From Prostheceraeus crozeri (lineage: Eukaryota; Platyhelminthes; Polycladida; Euryleptidae), in contig CAJQUW010003594.1 in assembly GCA_907163375.1 (NCBI GenBank), positions 17,527 to 81,526 on the forward strand: a DNA stretch of 64,000 nt, given 5' to 3'. Every line of letters begins with the position of its first letter. The first letter of the stretch is position 1. Below the pieces are notes generated by a model. That model was not told where the DNA came from, made no database searches, and saw nothing but the letters and a program-made list of their open reading frames with translations. The translations under genes and the position numbers were made by a program. This document shows positions 20,449 through 36,032 of the stretch, piece after piece.

Positions 20449-21437
20449 ACACATTCAATGTAGGCAATTTCTTCGTAACGACGATTACTATAACTGACGA
20501 AACTCTCAGACTCAGGCGCACTTCGAACGAACTCGCTCCGACATTCATTGGCCCGGCGTTAGTCCATTACAACTTACTATATAACTTATATCTTAGTCTA
20601 ATTTCATGTCTTCATTCTGAATATTTCTATCTGGAGTTCTTCTTTGAACAGCGAGCACAAGGGCCATTCTTCAGCTAGCTTCAACGCAAACTACTTGAAG
20701 AAACTGAGATGCTGAGACCTCACTACTATCATGCTCACCCGAAATGTGCATGCAGCCAATTTAGGAAGGAGTACTTTGACCACTTATCAATTGTAATTGA
20801 GCATGACACGATTCCCTATCTCAGCAGTCTGACTCATTTCACCCACCCTACACGCCTTATATGCAATATTAACAGAAAAGGCCTCCAAGGAAGAAGGAGC
20901 ACCACCACTTAGCACGCTAAAATGCTATCTATGTTTTCGATATTGTTTTGGATTGAAATTCGCATGATACTTCCGCCACTTCCATCACAAGAAGACTGAA
21001 GGATAATGCCTTTGTGAAACAATCAAATGTCTTTTAAACACGGAGCTAATGAAAGTAAACAAACGATCATTATCAACTCCATTTCCTTAGTCAATGGATG
21101 AACGTGAGCGAAGCTGAGTTACTATCACTTCATGTTTGCAATTAATTGTGATTTGAAATGATATTATATTACCATGCATGAAATCACATGAAACACGGCC
21201 ACACATTTATCAAAACATTGCTGGTCCACAACATAAATGAAAACAAAAGAATGCTTTCGGAAAAAAACATTTCGAAACACTACAATACTTGACTAGACAT
21301 TAATCATATTTTGTCAATGCTTTTATTTTTGAACTTTCGACATAATACACGACCGAAACAAATTCTGCTGACTGATGTACGACCAATTACAATATTTGAA
21401 TTGAATGCGTTTTCAATTTCTCAGAATAGAAAGATGT
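20449..21437. repeat. Macro-repeat copy C (module X, then a shortened module Y)
   Basis: Module X is complete to 20,714. Module Y then resumes about 430 bases into its sequence, matching copy A from near 1,165, and stops matching at 21,437, matching copy A to about 1,881. The junction gagatg-TA-acacattc at 20,441-20,456 is the uninterrupted form of the site occupied by element D. Copies A, B and C thus form a tandem array of a unit of about 1.9 kb once the insertions are removed. Confidence 0.85.
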
Positions 21438-21880
21438 GAAAACATCATTCCTAGTCTATAAACACTCAGCCACTAAACATGTAGACATATGGTGCCAAAA
21501 GTATGTGAAAATGCTGGTCTACATGCGCCTGTTACTGATGCGTGAACTCGATGGAAGTATACCACAGAAATCTATCGGTCTCCCGACCTGAAACTTGACT
21601 GACATGCAGTTAACGATATCTAAGCTAAGAAATCTAGTAGATAGTAGGTGTATCTTCGAGATAATGGACTGGAATTGTGCCCGAAGCAAGGGAAGTTGCA
21701 TGTCTGAGACCATGACTGGCCTATTAGTGATACGTGAAGTTGATTTGGGTGCACCATAAGAAATGGTGTGGCTCCAGACCTGAAATTCGACTGAGAGTTA
21801 CTTAACTCAGTAGATAGTAGGGGCATCTTTCAGATAGTCGACTGAAAATTGGGGCCGAAGTTAGGGGAATTTAAAATCAA
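21438..21880. repeat. Old tandem duplication of about 190 bases beside piggyBac 2
   Basis: Two diverged units start near 21,533 and 21,726. Shared words include gatacgtgaagt/gatgcgtgaact, gacctgaaa.t.gactga, tagatagtagg.g.atctt and ggccgaag/gcccgaag. No gene is visible. The sequence ends at the TTAA (21,881-21,884) used by piggyBac 2. Confidence 0.5.
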
Positions 21881-22582
21881 TTAACCCTCATCGGCCCACC
21901 TCTCTACATGTGTAGAAACTAAGTATTCACAGTGCTGTCATTTTTGTTCTAAGCCCCAATCAAGCTGAAATTAAGTTTCCATGCGTGACTTCTATCATTT
22001 AAACTTCTCCCATAATATTAATCGATTTCAACAAATGGAACATGGGGTAAAATATTATTTTGTCATATTTGGCCCACCTCTCTACAGGTGTAGAATTGCA
22101 TTTCCTGAGAAGTTGGAGACTTCATTCCTCACTTTTGACAAACAATTTTCAAAATTCCTGTTGAAATTCCTCTTGATTTCTTATCATGATATCATGAATA
22201 AGTAACAGAATATAAGCCCTAATGTCTGACAAAGTTTGTTATTGCGTAATGGCCAATTTTCAAGTGGACAAATTTGACAGAACGGAACGATATCAACTAT
22301 CGACAACTTCTGATTGTCTCAAAATTGCGTAATGGTGCCCCAACAACTATCTTGCATCAGATTTAGTATGTCATCTTGATATCAGTAAAAGTTTTGGGAA
22401 AATTTATCTACCGGTGGCTTCTATGATGTGATTGAAGAATCTGGCAGGAAGACACAGCAACTCGAATAGAATTGCGTCATTGATTTCATTGATTTTCTTG
22501 ACGTCTGAGATAATTTCGACACTATCAAAACTGCTATCTAAACGTTGTGAGTTATTTTCATGATTCAGTCTTCCACATTGAC

Positions 22583-24281
22583 ATGCGTCCGACGCTCGAA
22601 AACATTGTGCTGCGACTTCGGCAAGAAAGAGAAGATGAAGCATCCAGCGATGATGGCGAAGATTCCGATAACACCTCAGGCAGCAGCGACGGTGAACCAG
22701 TCGAAGAACCACATTTGTATCTGCAATCGAGTGACGGCGAATTGGTTGAGGAAGCAAGCAGTATTGATACGAGTTCTTCAGATTCCGACGATGACAGCAA
22801 CGAAAACTCTAACGGCGACGATTTGACATCACCTAGTGGCGTAACATGGAAACCCAACGCTCCTCCGCCCAGACGCCTGAGCAGAAATGTGATCAATTTC
22901 CACGATGGACCTACAATTGCTCCTGCCTCCGAGGAACAGTCATTTAGCTGTTTCATAACTGAAGAAATGCTGAGGACATCATTGCGCTATACCAACAGAA
23001 GATTGAAGGCACTGGGAAAGAAGAAGTTTACTTTCAATGAACTGAAAGCAGGAATAGCTGTGATTATTCGCGCGGGTGTCGATCGTGACAATATGTCATT
23101 ACTGTCCTCTCTTTACGTTCCATCAGACAGTAGACCTTTTTACCGCTGCACCATCTCTAAAAATCGTTTGAAAATTTTGCTCGCACATTTGACTTTTAAT
23201 AACAAAATAAACAGGCGAGAGCGTCAAGAAATTGACAAACTAGCTGCCATCCGAGAGTTTTGGGATTTATTTGTTCCCAACCTGCGTCGTTACTACATAC
23301 CATCATCTTCAATAACAGTCGACGAACAATTATACGCTTATCGTGGCTATTCCCCAGGCAGAACATACATGCCTCAAAAACCGGCAAAGTAGGGCATCAA
23401 AGTCTTTTGGCTATGCGATGCCGAAAATGGCTACGCACTGAATGCGTTACCGTACTATGGAGCTGATGGGGCTAGGGCGACCGGTCTAGCAAAAACAATC
23501 GTCATGCAATTAACTGAACTGTATCATCAAAGTCATCGGAATGTTTATTTTGATCGCCATTTTACATCGTATGAATTATGCGTCGATCTTTTGAATAGCG
23601 GACTCAACATGACGGGGACAATACAAGCTTCGCGGCGCGATGTTCCGCATGCTATGAAAAATGCAAAAGACATACCCGTGCATGAAACGAGAAACTTTTG
23701 GAATCTACCACCGTGTCCTCTTGACATCATATGTTCCAAAGAAAAATAAAAATGTTCTCCTAATGAGCAGCTATCATACAACGAACCGGCCATCAGAAAG
23801 AGAAGATCGAAAACCAGAAGTTATTTTGGACTATAACACTGGTAAAGGTGGAGTTGATGTCATGGACTCAAGAGTGGAGGATTTCACATGTCGCCGAAAG
23901 ACAAGGCGGTATCCTCTGCTTCATTTCTTCGACATGCTCGACGTCGCATTGCTGAATTCCTTCTTGATCATGGAGAAGAATGGGTACGACAAACCTCGCT
24001 CCTTTTTCATGAAACAAGTTGCCTTGTAACTTGCTAATGACAACATCATGACTCGCTATAACACTGCAGCGATCTACCGTCAATCCAAGGCTGTATTTTC
24101 ATCGATGGGATATCCCGCCAGAATACCTTCAACAACCACCAATGACAACAAACCGAAAAAGTGCCAGGTTCCTCGTTGTGGAAAATCAACTCGTAAGCGC
24201 TGCGCTAATTGCGCATTGGTTGTATGCTCCCAGCATCACATTGAAAAGATTTCATGTACTAGCTGTGCATCCTCACCGTAA
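22583..24281 (+). pseudogene. piggyBac 2 transposase, broken
   Basis: From the ATG at 22,583 there is an acidic, serine-rich N-terminus (residues 15-90, with DDGEDSD and SSSDSDDDSNEN), then the DDE_Tnp_1_7-type core. The three catalytic Asp are visible in SITVDEQLYAYRG (about 23,320), NVYFDRHFTSYE (about 23,545) and GKGGVDVMDSRV (about 23,850). The tail is a cysteine-rich zinc domain (CQVPRCGKSTRKRCANC) ending at 24,281. The frame carries a TAG at 23,390-23,392, a frame change near 23,740 and a TAA at 24,027-24,029, so it is dead although all domains remain. Divergence is modest. Confidence 0.9.
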
Positions 24282-24775
24282 ATTCATACCTTGGAGTAGT
24301 GGACGATTTATATTATGATTGTCAAGATTTTCAAGAAAGTTGTTGCTGTTATTGTTTTTATGAATAGATAGATAGATGCATGCCTTTTATTGTTTTTTTC
24401 TAATATCAAAATCGGATTTCAGACATGTGTATACTATTCAGACAGATTATAGCCTACTAATAGATAAATACAACTAAAACAGTTAATTATGAATGGGATC
24501 ATAATCGATGCATAGCACATAAATTATATTAGTAATATTGCCCTCTAATTGATTTAAATTAATTAGCTGATTTAAACTAATTAGCACACATAGCTTAGTT
24601 CAGGATATCTCGAATAATAACATCCAGTATTTTAATGTAGAAAAATGAAATTCTCGATGATTTTAAGGTCAATGGTCATCACGATGTCAATGGGGATACA
24701 TTATGGTGTTGATAATTATCTTTGAATAATATCTGGCCAATTGTCGTATGGGTCGATACTGAATTCTAAACAGTT
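24282..24775. other. 3' non-coding part of piggyBac 2
   Basis: AT-rich, with a short gata run at 24,365. No gene. It ends at the AGTT duplicated around the next element. Confidence 0.5.
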
Positions 24776-27700
24776 CACGGTTCACCGGAAGTTGAATCTA
24801 AACATAAAAAATACGACCCCAAAACGAAGTTCAGTTTTGAACTACACTATACCCATAGATACTCATGTGATATGTCGTTCAAATCCTGAATGAGCTTCTT
24901 GCGAGAAAATCATAGATATCGGATTGTGTCCATTTTTTACTACTAACTTTCTGGACTAATTTCTTCAAACTTAATGCTATTGTAAATCTGACCTTATTAG
25001 ATATCGGGAATAATATTCCACTAGAATTGACAACTTGCATGAAGCTTTGTTTGCTATTTTACATAGATATCTGGCCTGCTTCAAGGTTTATTAATAATGA
25101 TAATAAAACAATATTTGATAGTGATAGATTCTAATGTTTTAATACCATATGAATCCTTAAAAACTTGTTTAATTTTTTAGATATCCAAAAGTATATGCCA
25201 TCTAGATATCATTGTTTGCTACATAGATATTTAGCCTGTTTCACTGTTTTATAATAATGACAATAACATAGTCGTAATTTGAGACACAGGTTGCGACATA
25301 ATTGAATTTCAAATCTAAATTTAGTTCAAATGTACGTACAAAGCAAGTCAACGTTCTTCACTTACTTCACGATGGCACACATGAAGCGTGCGTTAACACA
25401 TGAGGAAAATCGGTGTAAAGTTTGCGCTATTTGCTTTGGCAAAGCTAAATACAATCTGACTGCAATTGTTCTTGAGCGAATACAACGATATTTTCGAAAA
25501 GACTATGATCCATCTGACAATCGATTTCCATGTGGCATATGCAGCAATTGCAGATCCGATTTGATTGATATAAGTGCCGGCAAGAAGAAGATCGAAATTC
25601 TACCTGAACTTTATGATTATATACACATTTCGCCCATCACTACCACGACGAGATCTAATCCTGTCCCATTATGTGACTGTGAAATATGCAATGTATCCCA
25701 GAAATCAGGCTGTATAACTCATTGGAGTAAGGGTCGCCCAAGAAGAAGCATTGAAAGACCTACCAGTATGCCGATTGTGCTATGCAGCTTCTGTAAATCA
25801 GAATACGGAAAAGGCATCAATCATAAGTGTACGCAAAGAAATCTACGTGATAATATGTTGAGAATGATAAACTCAAGTGATGACAATACACAACAGGCTG
25901 TCGCATCATCGATGATCAGGAAATCCTCGATTGACAATATCAGCAGTCTCTACTCCGGTGGTTCACATCCATTAAAAGTGAAAGTCTTCTCAAATAATAC
26001 GAAAGATTCATCTCAATTCAACATCGATGATATTATGAAATTTCAAAATGCTACCTCGTCATCTAACAACGAAATTCGTCGAAAATTTGTTCCATTTGTC
26101 AGAAGTGTTCTCGGAAAAGCATCAGTTGAATCGGATATTGGATCGAAACTTCGTGACAGAGATGATAACTGTCTGGACTTCTTCAGTTGTACAACGTGAA
26201 TTCGAGTGTACTGCCACCGAGGATGGAACCTCAACCGTTTTCAAAGATCTTGTATACTGTACAAATATCACAGATTTTGTTAATTTCGTTTGTGAAAAGC
26301 GCAACTATGAAAAAGCATCCGTCACCTTTAAAATGGGAATTGATAGTGGCGGTGGCTGTCTTAAGTTTTGCTTGAATATAATGTCCAATTCTGATACCAA
26401 TAACGATTCAAAGAAACTGATCAATAGGACAATGCTCGACACAAGTGTGAAGAGGCTTCTCATTGTTGCTATAAGTTACGATGTGAAAGAAACATATTTT
26501 AATGTACGGCCAATCCTTAACCTGTTGAAGATCGATGAGATTGACTTTGAATATGTTTGTGCAGTCGACCTGAAAATGGCGAACATTTTATGTGAACTGC
26601 AATCGCACCCAAGCAGTTTTCCCTGAGTATATTGCAACTGTCCGAAGATGGAATTCTCCGACAAGGAAAAATTCAGATCGCATCCAATGAGGACTATCGG
26701 TGAGATAAAGAAATATGCTGATGACTACATGAATGTACGACGCATGTACAACGAGAAGGCATCTGCTAAAGAGTTCAGGAGTTGTGTAAATCATCCGATG
26801 ATCCAAGATAGTGATAGTGAAATGCTTATACAACTGATTCCCCCACCAGAACTTCATTTACTTCTTCGTGTAGTAGACAAAATATTCAAGGAATTACAAA
26901 CGGCCGTTCCCAATATTGCTGAGGAATGGCTAAACAAGCTTGGAATAGTTCAGCCCAAACATCACGGTGGGGAATTTACCGGAAATATGTGCCGAAAGTT
27001 ATTGAAAAGTGCTCATGTTCTAATTGAAATTGGTAATAGATCGAATCAAGCATCGTTAATGAATCTATTTGGATCAACATTAGTCGCATTTGACAACGTT
27101 GTCGGCCATTCTTTCGGAAAACAACTTTGTCCTGTCTTTGAAAACTCTGTTAAAACCTTTGAAAACTTATATCTCCAAACGGGGATGACTGTGACAACTG
27201 CAGCTCATATTATAATGATGCATTAAATTGAATTTTGTAAGCTTAAAAAATGCGGACTATCACGCTTTAGTGAGCAGGCATCAAAAGCTGTTCACTCGGA
27301 TTTTGACACTATGTGGAAATCAGGAGGAAAAGTAAGTCAGAATAATGAAAATTATGGAACGCATCTTCTTCACTGCGTAATTCGATACAACTCTCGCCAT
27401 TTGTAAACTTCATGCACATCAAACCTCGTTTATAAGATGTTGTAATACATGGAATTTAATTTAATCACAAAAGACTTTTCGATATCTAAAAAATTAAACA
27501 AGTTTTTAAGGATTCATATGGTATTAAAACATTAGAATCTATCACTATCAAATATTGTGTTATTATCATTATTAATAGACCTTGAAGCAGGCCAGATATC
27601 TATGTAAAATAGCAAACAAAGTTTCATGCAAGTTGTCAATTCTAGTGGAATATTATTCCCGATATCTAATAAGGTCAGATTTACAATAGCATAAAGTTTG

Positions 27701-27890
27701 AAGAAATTAGTTCAAAAAGTTAGTAGTAAAAAATGGACACAATCCGATATCTATGATTTTCTCGCAAGAAGCTCATTCAGGATTTGAACGACATATCACA
27801 TGAGTATCTATGGGTATAGTGTAGTTCAAAACTGAACTTCGTTTTGGGGTCGTATTTTTTATGTTTAGATTCAACTTCCGGTGAACCGTG
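24776..27890 (+). mobile_element. Element C: CAC-ended DNA transposon with inverted repeats of about 420 bases
   Basis: The left arm (24,776 to about 25,195) and right arm (about 27,477-27,890) are near-identical inverses starting CACGGTTCACCGG. AGTT flanks at 24,772-24,775 and 27,891-27,894. Within the arms the word AGATATC recurs (near 24,911, 24,999, 25,064 and 25,183, with mirror positions on the right), which could be protein-binding sites. A segment of about 60 bases (gtttgct, then catagatat, then gcctg) occurs twice, near 25,047 and 25,207. Inside is one damaged gene. CAC ends with a 4-base duplication match Chapaev of the CMC group; the protein does not let me confirm that. Confidence 0.88.
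25330..27406 (+). pseudogene. Transposase-like gene of element C, broken, family not recognised
   Basis: From the ATG at 25,330 the first part is rich in cysteine pairs (CKVCAICF, CGICSNC, CDCEIC, CSFC), suggesting several zinc-binding units. A frame change near 26,170-26,200 leads to the second part, which has MGIDSGGGCLKF (about 26,335), CAVDLKMANIL (about 26,560) and, across a TGA at 26,624 where a Cys would be expected, VYCNC. Then come PPPELHLLLRVVDKIF (about 26,845), HHGGEFTGNMCRKLL and, past a TAA at 27,224, SEQASKAVHSDF. The GIDSGG and VDLK Asp residues, the C-x2-C pair and the ELH helix follow the same order as in the element A transposase, which suggests a related RNase H-fold enzyme. 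I know similar uncharacterised proteins from invertebrates but no established name. Three breaks make it inactive. Confidence 0.7.
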
Positions 27891-27973
27891 AGTTGATTAA
27901 AAATGCAATATTCTACACATGTAGAGAGGTGGGCTGAATATGATGGTTGAATTTGCCGGTCCGATGAGGGTTA

Positions 27974-29576
27974 ATGGCTAAACATGGTTTCCTTCAGAAA
28001 TGGGCCAAGCGACATAGAATTGTGTCTCGGCGTCTTGCTCATGTTTCAAAGATAAATGCTAATCCTTCCAACGTGCTTCGAGTCAGAATGATACAACATT
28101 TTGCAGATCTTCGACAGGCAACGAAAGGCATAGCCAAAGATGGTATCTGTAATATGGATCAGGTACCTGTCGACTTGGATATGACTGACAATTCCGCATT
28201 TCAAAGATGAGCATACAATCTCTGGTTGTATGACACACAGGTTGCACAAAGATGCAGTTGCGCTCACTACAGTTGCCAATGGTCAACTGTTGAAGGGAGT
28301 TATCATCTTCAAATTGAAGAGGAAACCGAGCGTCGGGCAATTTCCAGAAAACATAGAGGTGTAAGTGCATCATGGATGACAGCTAAAGCTGGAACCGGGC
28401 CGGATGAATTTTGTATCTCGGCCCGGATGAGAAATTTAATCGTATTGAGTACTTTACCATCCTTAATGAAAATATCAATTACGTTAGTTGAGTGCAATCG
28501 TTGATGTACAAATATAATTGTTGATAACATGATCGTATGCTGTAGGGCCTATATACCATCTGTAAGCAAATTGATAACTGTTGAAAAGTAAGGAAAATTT
28601 TCGAACATGTAATGCATGCCAAATCTTCATTTGTTTTATATGTTGTAGAGGAATAGAGCGTTTGTCCATCATTAATAAATTGGATCATATTTGATGTGCA
28701 GATAGCTGCCATTGTTGCAGGTTATATTTAGGTTTATAAAAATAGGAAAAACGAAAGCACTGAAGACATGCGGTCTATTTGAAAAAGTGAAGTTTGTTTC
28801 ATCATATTGCTTAAGAACCATATTGATAGACCATCACATAAAATTCATTAAGAGACTTTAAATAATCTAATGAGGAAGATATTTCTGATTTCAGACATCG
28901 GCCCGGGTAATACATATTTCAGGTGTTTACAGAATTTTTTAGGCCCGAGCCCGGACCGGCCGCGCTTCCAGCTTTGGTGACAGCTGCAATTGGAAGTCGA
29001 ACTCCTTTTCAATATCTACCAAGTCTATTCTTCTGTTAGAGGTAGGAATCTCATAGGTAGACTGCTTTGGACCACATCTTCAGACGAAGTTCGTGCTGCT
29101 CTTCGAAAGCACAACGTCGAACATGTTTACGTGACTGTAGGAACAACGGACATCGCTTAACCGAATGATGTCGGTGTAAATGCTCAATTCAAGTATACCA
29201 CGCGCAACGAGTGGATCATATGGCAAGAAAGCCATATGAAAGTAATTCCTACACTGGCTCTGACAAAATGAAAAACCAAGTTACAAGACAATCATTCAGA
29301 TGGCATCATCGGCGATGAACTCATTGCAGACAGCGGCCATTAAACGTGCATTGAATGATGTGGTGTCTGCAAAACGGTGCTCAAGTTCGGAACAATCGCC
29401 TCGACGAACGATTGAGAGATCTTATCTCAAAAGATGGTTTGGACACTCGTAAAACGGTGGATACCTACGATTCGGATACTGATTATTCAGTAGATATGGA
29501 CAGTATTAGTAAGCCTTGTCCATTTACAGAAAATGTCAAAAGAATCAATGGAACATGTATTCTTTTTCGAAGATAA
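27974..29576 (+). pseudogene. pogo-like (Tc1/mariner group) transposase relic
   Basis: The opening GFLQKWAKRHRIVSRRL resembles the CENP-B-type helix-turn-helix region of pogo/Tigger proteins. CNMDQVPVDLDM at about 28,150 is the first catalytic Asp motif (DQTPV-type). After frame changes, GVIIFKLKRKPSVGQF (near 28,295), then beyond the inserted hAT-type element SRTPFQYLPSL, and PNDVGVNAQFK near 29,165 with the last catalytic Asp. Several stops and frameshifts make it a relic. Its N-terminal DNA-binding part was not found upstream of the piggyBac insertion, so the copy is also 5'-truncated. Terminal repeats were not located. Confidence 0.7.
28385..28977. mobile_element. Non-autonomous hAT-type element inside the pogo relic (8-base duplication)
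   Basis: TGACAGCT flanks on both sides (28,377-28,384 and 28,978-28,985). The left end reads AAAGCTGGAACCGGGCCGG; the inverse of the right end reads CCAAAGCTGGAAGCGCGG, matching over most of its length. Subterminal cggcccg words occur at both ends. At 593 bases with no coding capacity, it fits a hAT MITE. It interrupts pogo coding sequence and is therefore younger than the pogo copy. Confidence 0.82.
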
Positions 29577-30391
29577 AAGTGCGGAAATCTCATCATTTTT
29601 AAAGTGTATGGTAGAAGAGTTTTAATGAAGAAAATCAGCTGTATAGGTCTATCATCTCGTCCAGAGGGATTTAATCGAATTATTCGAAAATAAGACACCA
29701 TCATTCGATAATAAGACCCAGGTCTTAATATTTTTCCGGCAGGGACGATATTCAAAAAAAAGACCCGGGGTCTTATTATCGAATAAATACGGTAATAGTT
29801 ATGTAAGTTTATTGACTCGCGTGCCAGCAACCGCGCATGTCTTTCGAAGTTCGGCGCTTCCATTTTAATAAAATATCGTAGGGGCCATTGATGGCGAAGT
29901 ATGACACGTGTGACACGCCGCGGTTTTAGGTTGGTGCACCTGAGTTTTCACACATTATATTATTCCTTGTGTGACTATAAGAAACAGATTTCACAGGCCT
30001 GTTTGAGTGGTTGATTTTGGGAGACCTAGGGATCCACTTAGATGACTTGCAATCCAACCCTGTCTGGAATTATAAATTTTTAAACCTGATGACTCATCTA
30101 AAAAACCCTGTGAGAAAGCTAGGCATGCTATGCAAAATTCCAGACTGCGAAATTCCTTCCGAAATGTGACATCGCATCCTTCAAGATCTTGCATCTATAA
30201 AAACTCCTACAGTAAAAGTCATTTTAAACTGTTTTCTCATCAAATTATGCATGTGAGGCTTTCTTTTCAACATTTAATAATGATATTACCATTGGACAAT
30301 TGGCACTCAGAGACACAGTCACTGAATTTAAGATGAGCTCTCATTTTCATTATTGCCTGCTTAATTAAAGCAATCAGATGTTTTCTTGCAG
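29577..30391. repeat. Short palindromic MITE (29,703-29,784) in otherwise unassigned sequence
   Basis: ATTCGATAATAAGACCC at 29,703-29,719 is repeated as a perfect inverse at 29,768-29,784, with the partly matching cgaaaataagacacc just outside. Stem-loop sequences of this kind (aataagaccc, aaatacggtaa) are common small DNA repeats in invertebrates. The rest of the interval shows no gene; a direct 3' flank of the pogo relic is not defined. Confidence 0.5.
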
Positions 30392-30647
30392 CTTCATAAG
30401 AGTAGTTAGAAATGAAGAAGATACGATTCGCTTAGCAAGCGTCTGTGAAAATGCAAGGGCAGATATTTCGAACATATCACGAATGAATATTTATATGTTG
30501 CCATTAAATACAAGAAGTGACCAGAAATTAAAAATAACAACACGAGGTTCGCCATCGCTCGAATGGACAGTAGTTCAAGTCATTGAAGATCCCCGATTCT
30601 CCTACACTTACAAGTGGACGGCATATGTTGGAAGACCAATTAATTAG
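30392..30647 (+). CDS. Possible terminal exon of an unidentified gene
   Basis: After a good acceptor (ttttcttgcag at 30,381-30,391) the plus strand stays open for 84 codons, with RVVRNEEDTIRLASVCE, MLPLNTRSDQKLK and SPSLEWTVVQVIEDP, and ends with a TAG at 30,645-30,647. The composition is protein-like and lacks transposon motifs. I do not recognise the family. It lies on the strand opposite Rab23 and about 530 bases from the Rab23 exon, so it would belong to another gene or to an element fragment. No upstream exon was identified. Confidence 0.3.
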
Positions 30648-34298
<3,651 letters not shown>

Positions 34299-35060
34299 TC
34301 CGTGATCATTTGAATAGTCAAATCTTGCGTTTGCCGATAAAGTAGGGGATTACTTAAGTCAATATTGTTCAGCAGAAAGTATGACAGAACTTCAGCAACT
34401 GAGAATGATGATGATACGTATTTGCTTAAGATTATGTAAACTATAAACTTAACTTACACTTGTGATGATTGCAGTAAAATGGGGCGATATGGGAGAAAAT
34501 GCTTGCCAATGGTGCGAAATTTCTCACACCATTCCCACTAATAAAATAATGGGATTCCATCCCATCCACCTCAGAGATTCTTACTCCAATTCTCTCATCA
34601 TAAATATTACGTCTAACGATTATGATGATTTGATAATATAAATTTCAATATCTACGAACCATGTAACGGATGACACACCAGTGCTATAAAGAAATGTCCA
34701 TCTCAACAATACAATAGTCAACACTAAGAAAATATTGCTAGAATTACTATATGAATGTGGGCCGTACACTGTCAAATCATATCCCTTGATTATCTTTCAG
34801 CTTTGCCAAACGCATGTATGTTTTGCTTGTTTGAACACTGATATTAATTTTCTGTCCGGATAGACCCAAGTACATTCGATTTTCACTGGGTGTTTCTGTT
34901 TCTCTACTCATTCGAAAAACACCAGGTTTCACGAGAGCGTGTTAGGTAACAAAATTGATGATACATTTTCCAGCACGGTGCTTCTTACTACTACATTTAT
35001 AACCGTTTGAAATATGAAAGAATAATAGCTGACTCATGGCTGACTCACTGACTTGCAGAA
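34299..35060. other. Upstream of Rab23, unassigned
   Basis: Would contain the Rab23 promoter and 5' non-coding exon. I see no motif strong enough to place either. Confidence 0.3.
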
Positions 35061-35488
35061 ATCCTCTAGTAAGGAGAAATCAAAAGTGAATTGCGGATAA
35101 CCAAGCATTTCCTGACGGATACTCGAAAACTCCATGTCATTGTAGGAAGGCAATTCCTACAGGTGGTGGTCTGCCTTTACCGACATTGACTGATTGGCAA
35201 GAGGTACTTGTCAACATTTTGCGGGACAATAATTACACAGAAGGCTTATCTGGTGGTACTGAAAGTGGAGTAGAACCTCAGACATTTGATGCTGATTCCT
35301 CCATTGCAAATGAAGTGGACGATGGCGTAGATCAGGCTTCAGTCATACCGGCAACGAAACAAATGAAAGCTACAATAAAAAGCAGCAAGATACAATCATC
35401 AGATCACCGAATGGATTTCATGCAAGTGTTGGAGAAAGAGAAGGTCATCCTAGAAAATAAATTGCTTGAAAGGAATAAAAAAAAGTAG
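35061..35488 (+). pseudogene. C-terminal remnant of a Myb/SANT-like accessory protein
   Basis: From about 35,086 the plus frame reads ADNQAFPDGYSKTPC and then RKAIPTGGGLPLPTLTDWQ, and stays open to a TAG at 35,486-35,488. The TGGG-x-P-x-P segment after a basic stretch is typical of the linker after the trihelix in Myb/SANT-like proteins (NAIF1-type, and the accessory proteins of Harbinger elements). The C-terminus is a charged coiled coil (VLEKEKVILENKLLERNKKK). The DNA-binding part upstream is not visible, so this is a fragment. Host or transposon origin cannot be told. Confidence 0.4.
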
Positions 35489-36018
35489 AGATAAGGCCAT
35501 CTTCATCAAAACGTCAATGATCATACAATTCCTTATCGGAATACTCGTCCCGAAATATCCGCTCTCGACACGCAGCTATATTTCCATACAAAGCCTGATA
35601 TCTGTAATATGACATGCTGCTGCGTTAAAATGTTTAAAATGATTGCGCACGTCTGCTAAAATTGTCTTCAAAACATTAGTGAGGGGACGGTGACGTGTCA
35701 CATTTGCATTGTCAGGAGGTTACAACCGTCTTAAACCTCCTAAGATACAAAGGCTGAGTGTTAAGTCGCTGCAGCAGCAACTTTCGGTCTTATCACTATG
35801 ACAAAGTTTCGTGAAACGGGTGGTTGCTTAAAAATAATCATTTTTAAAATGAGCTTACGTAACACGCTTTCTTGAAACCGGCCCCCAGAGCGAGCACAGA
35901 AAAGTCAATAATTTCATCGTCAACAAACACTTAGTTCATTGATTTACAAATAGGCCCAAAAATTAGATCAAATGCATGAAATTGAGCGATGAATCTCAAA
36001 GAATTGCTAAATTTTCGT
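35489..36018. other. Unassigned
   Basis: No gene or repeat structure recognised. Confidence 0.3.
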
Positions 36019-36032
36019 TTCATTATGGAATA

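Larger units (their letters stand above)
21885..27970 (+). mobile_element. piggyBac 2, inactive, split by a long-inverted-repeat element
   Basis: Ends CCCTCATCGG and CCGATGAGGG are perfect inverses flanked by TTAA at 21,881-21,884 and 27,971-27,974, the piggyBac signature. A second block, CCCACCTCTCTACATGTGTAG, follows each end at different distances and recurs once more near 22,076 as a subterminal repeat. The transposase (22,583-24,281) is broken. The 3' part is interrupted by another element at 24,776-27,890, whose AGTT duplication shows it arrived later. Confidence 0.9.
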
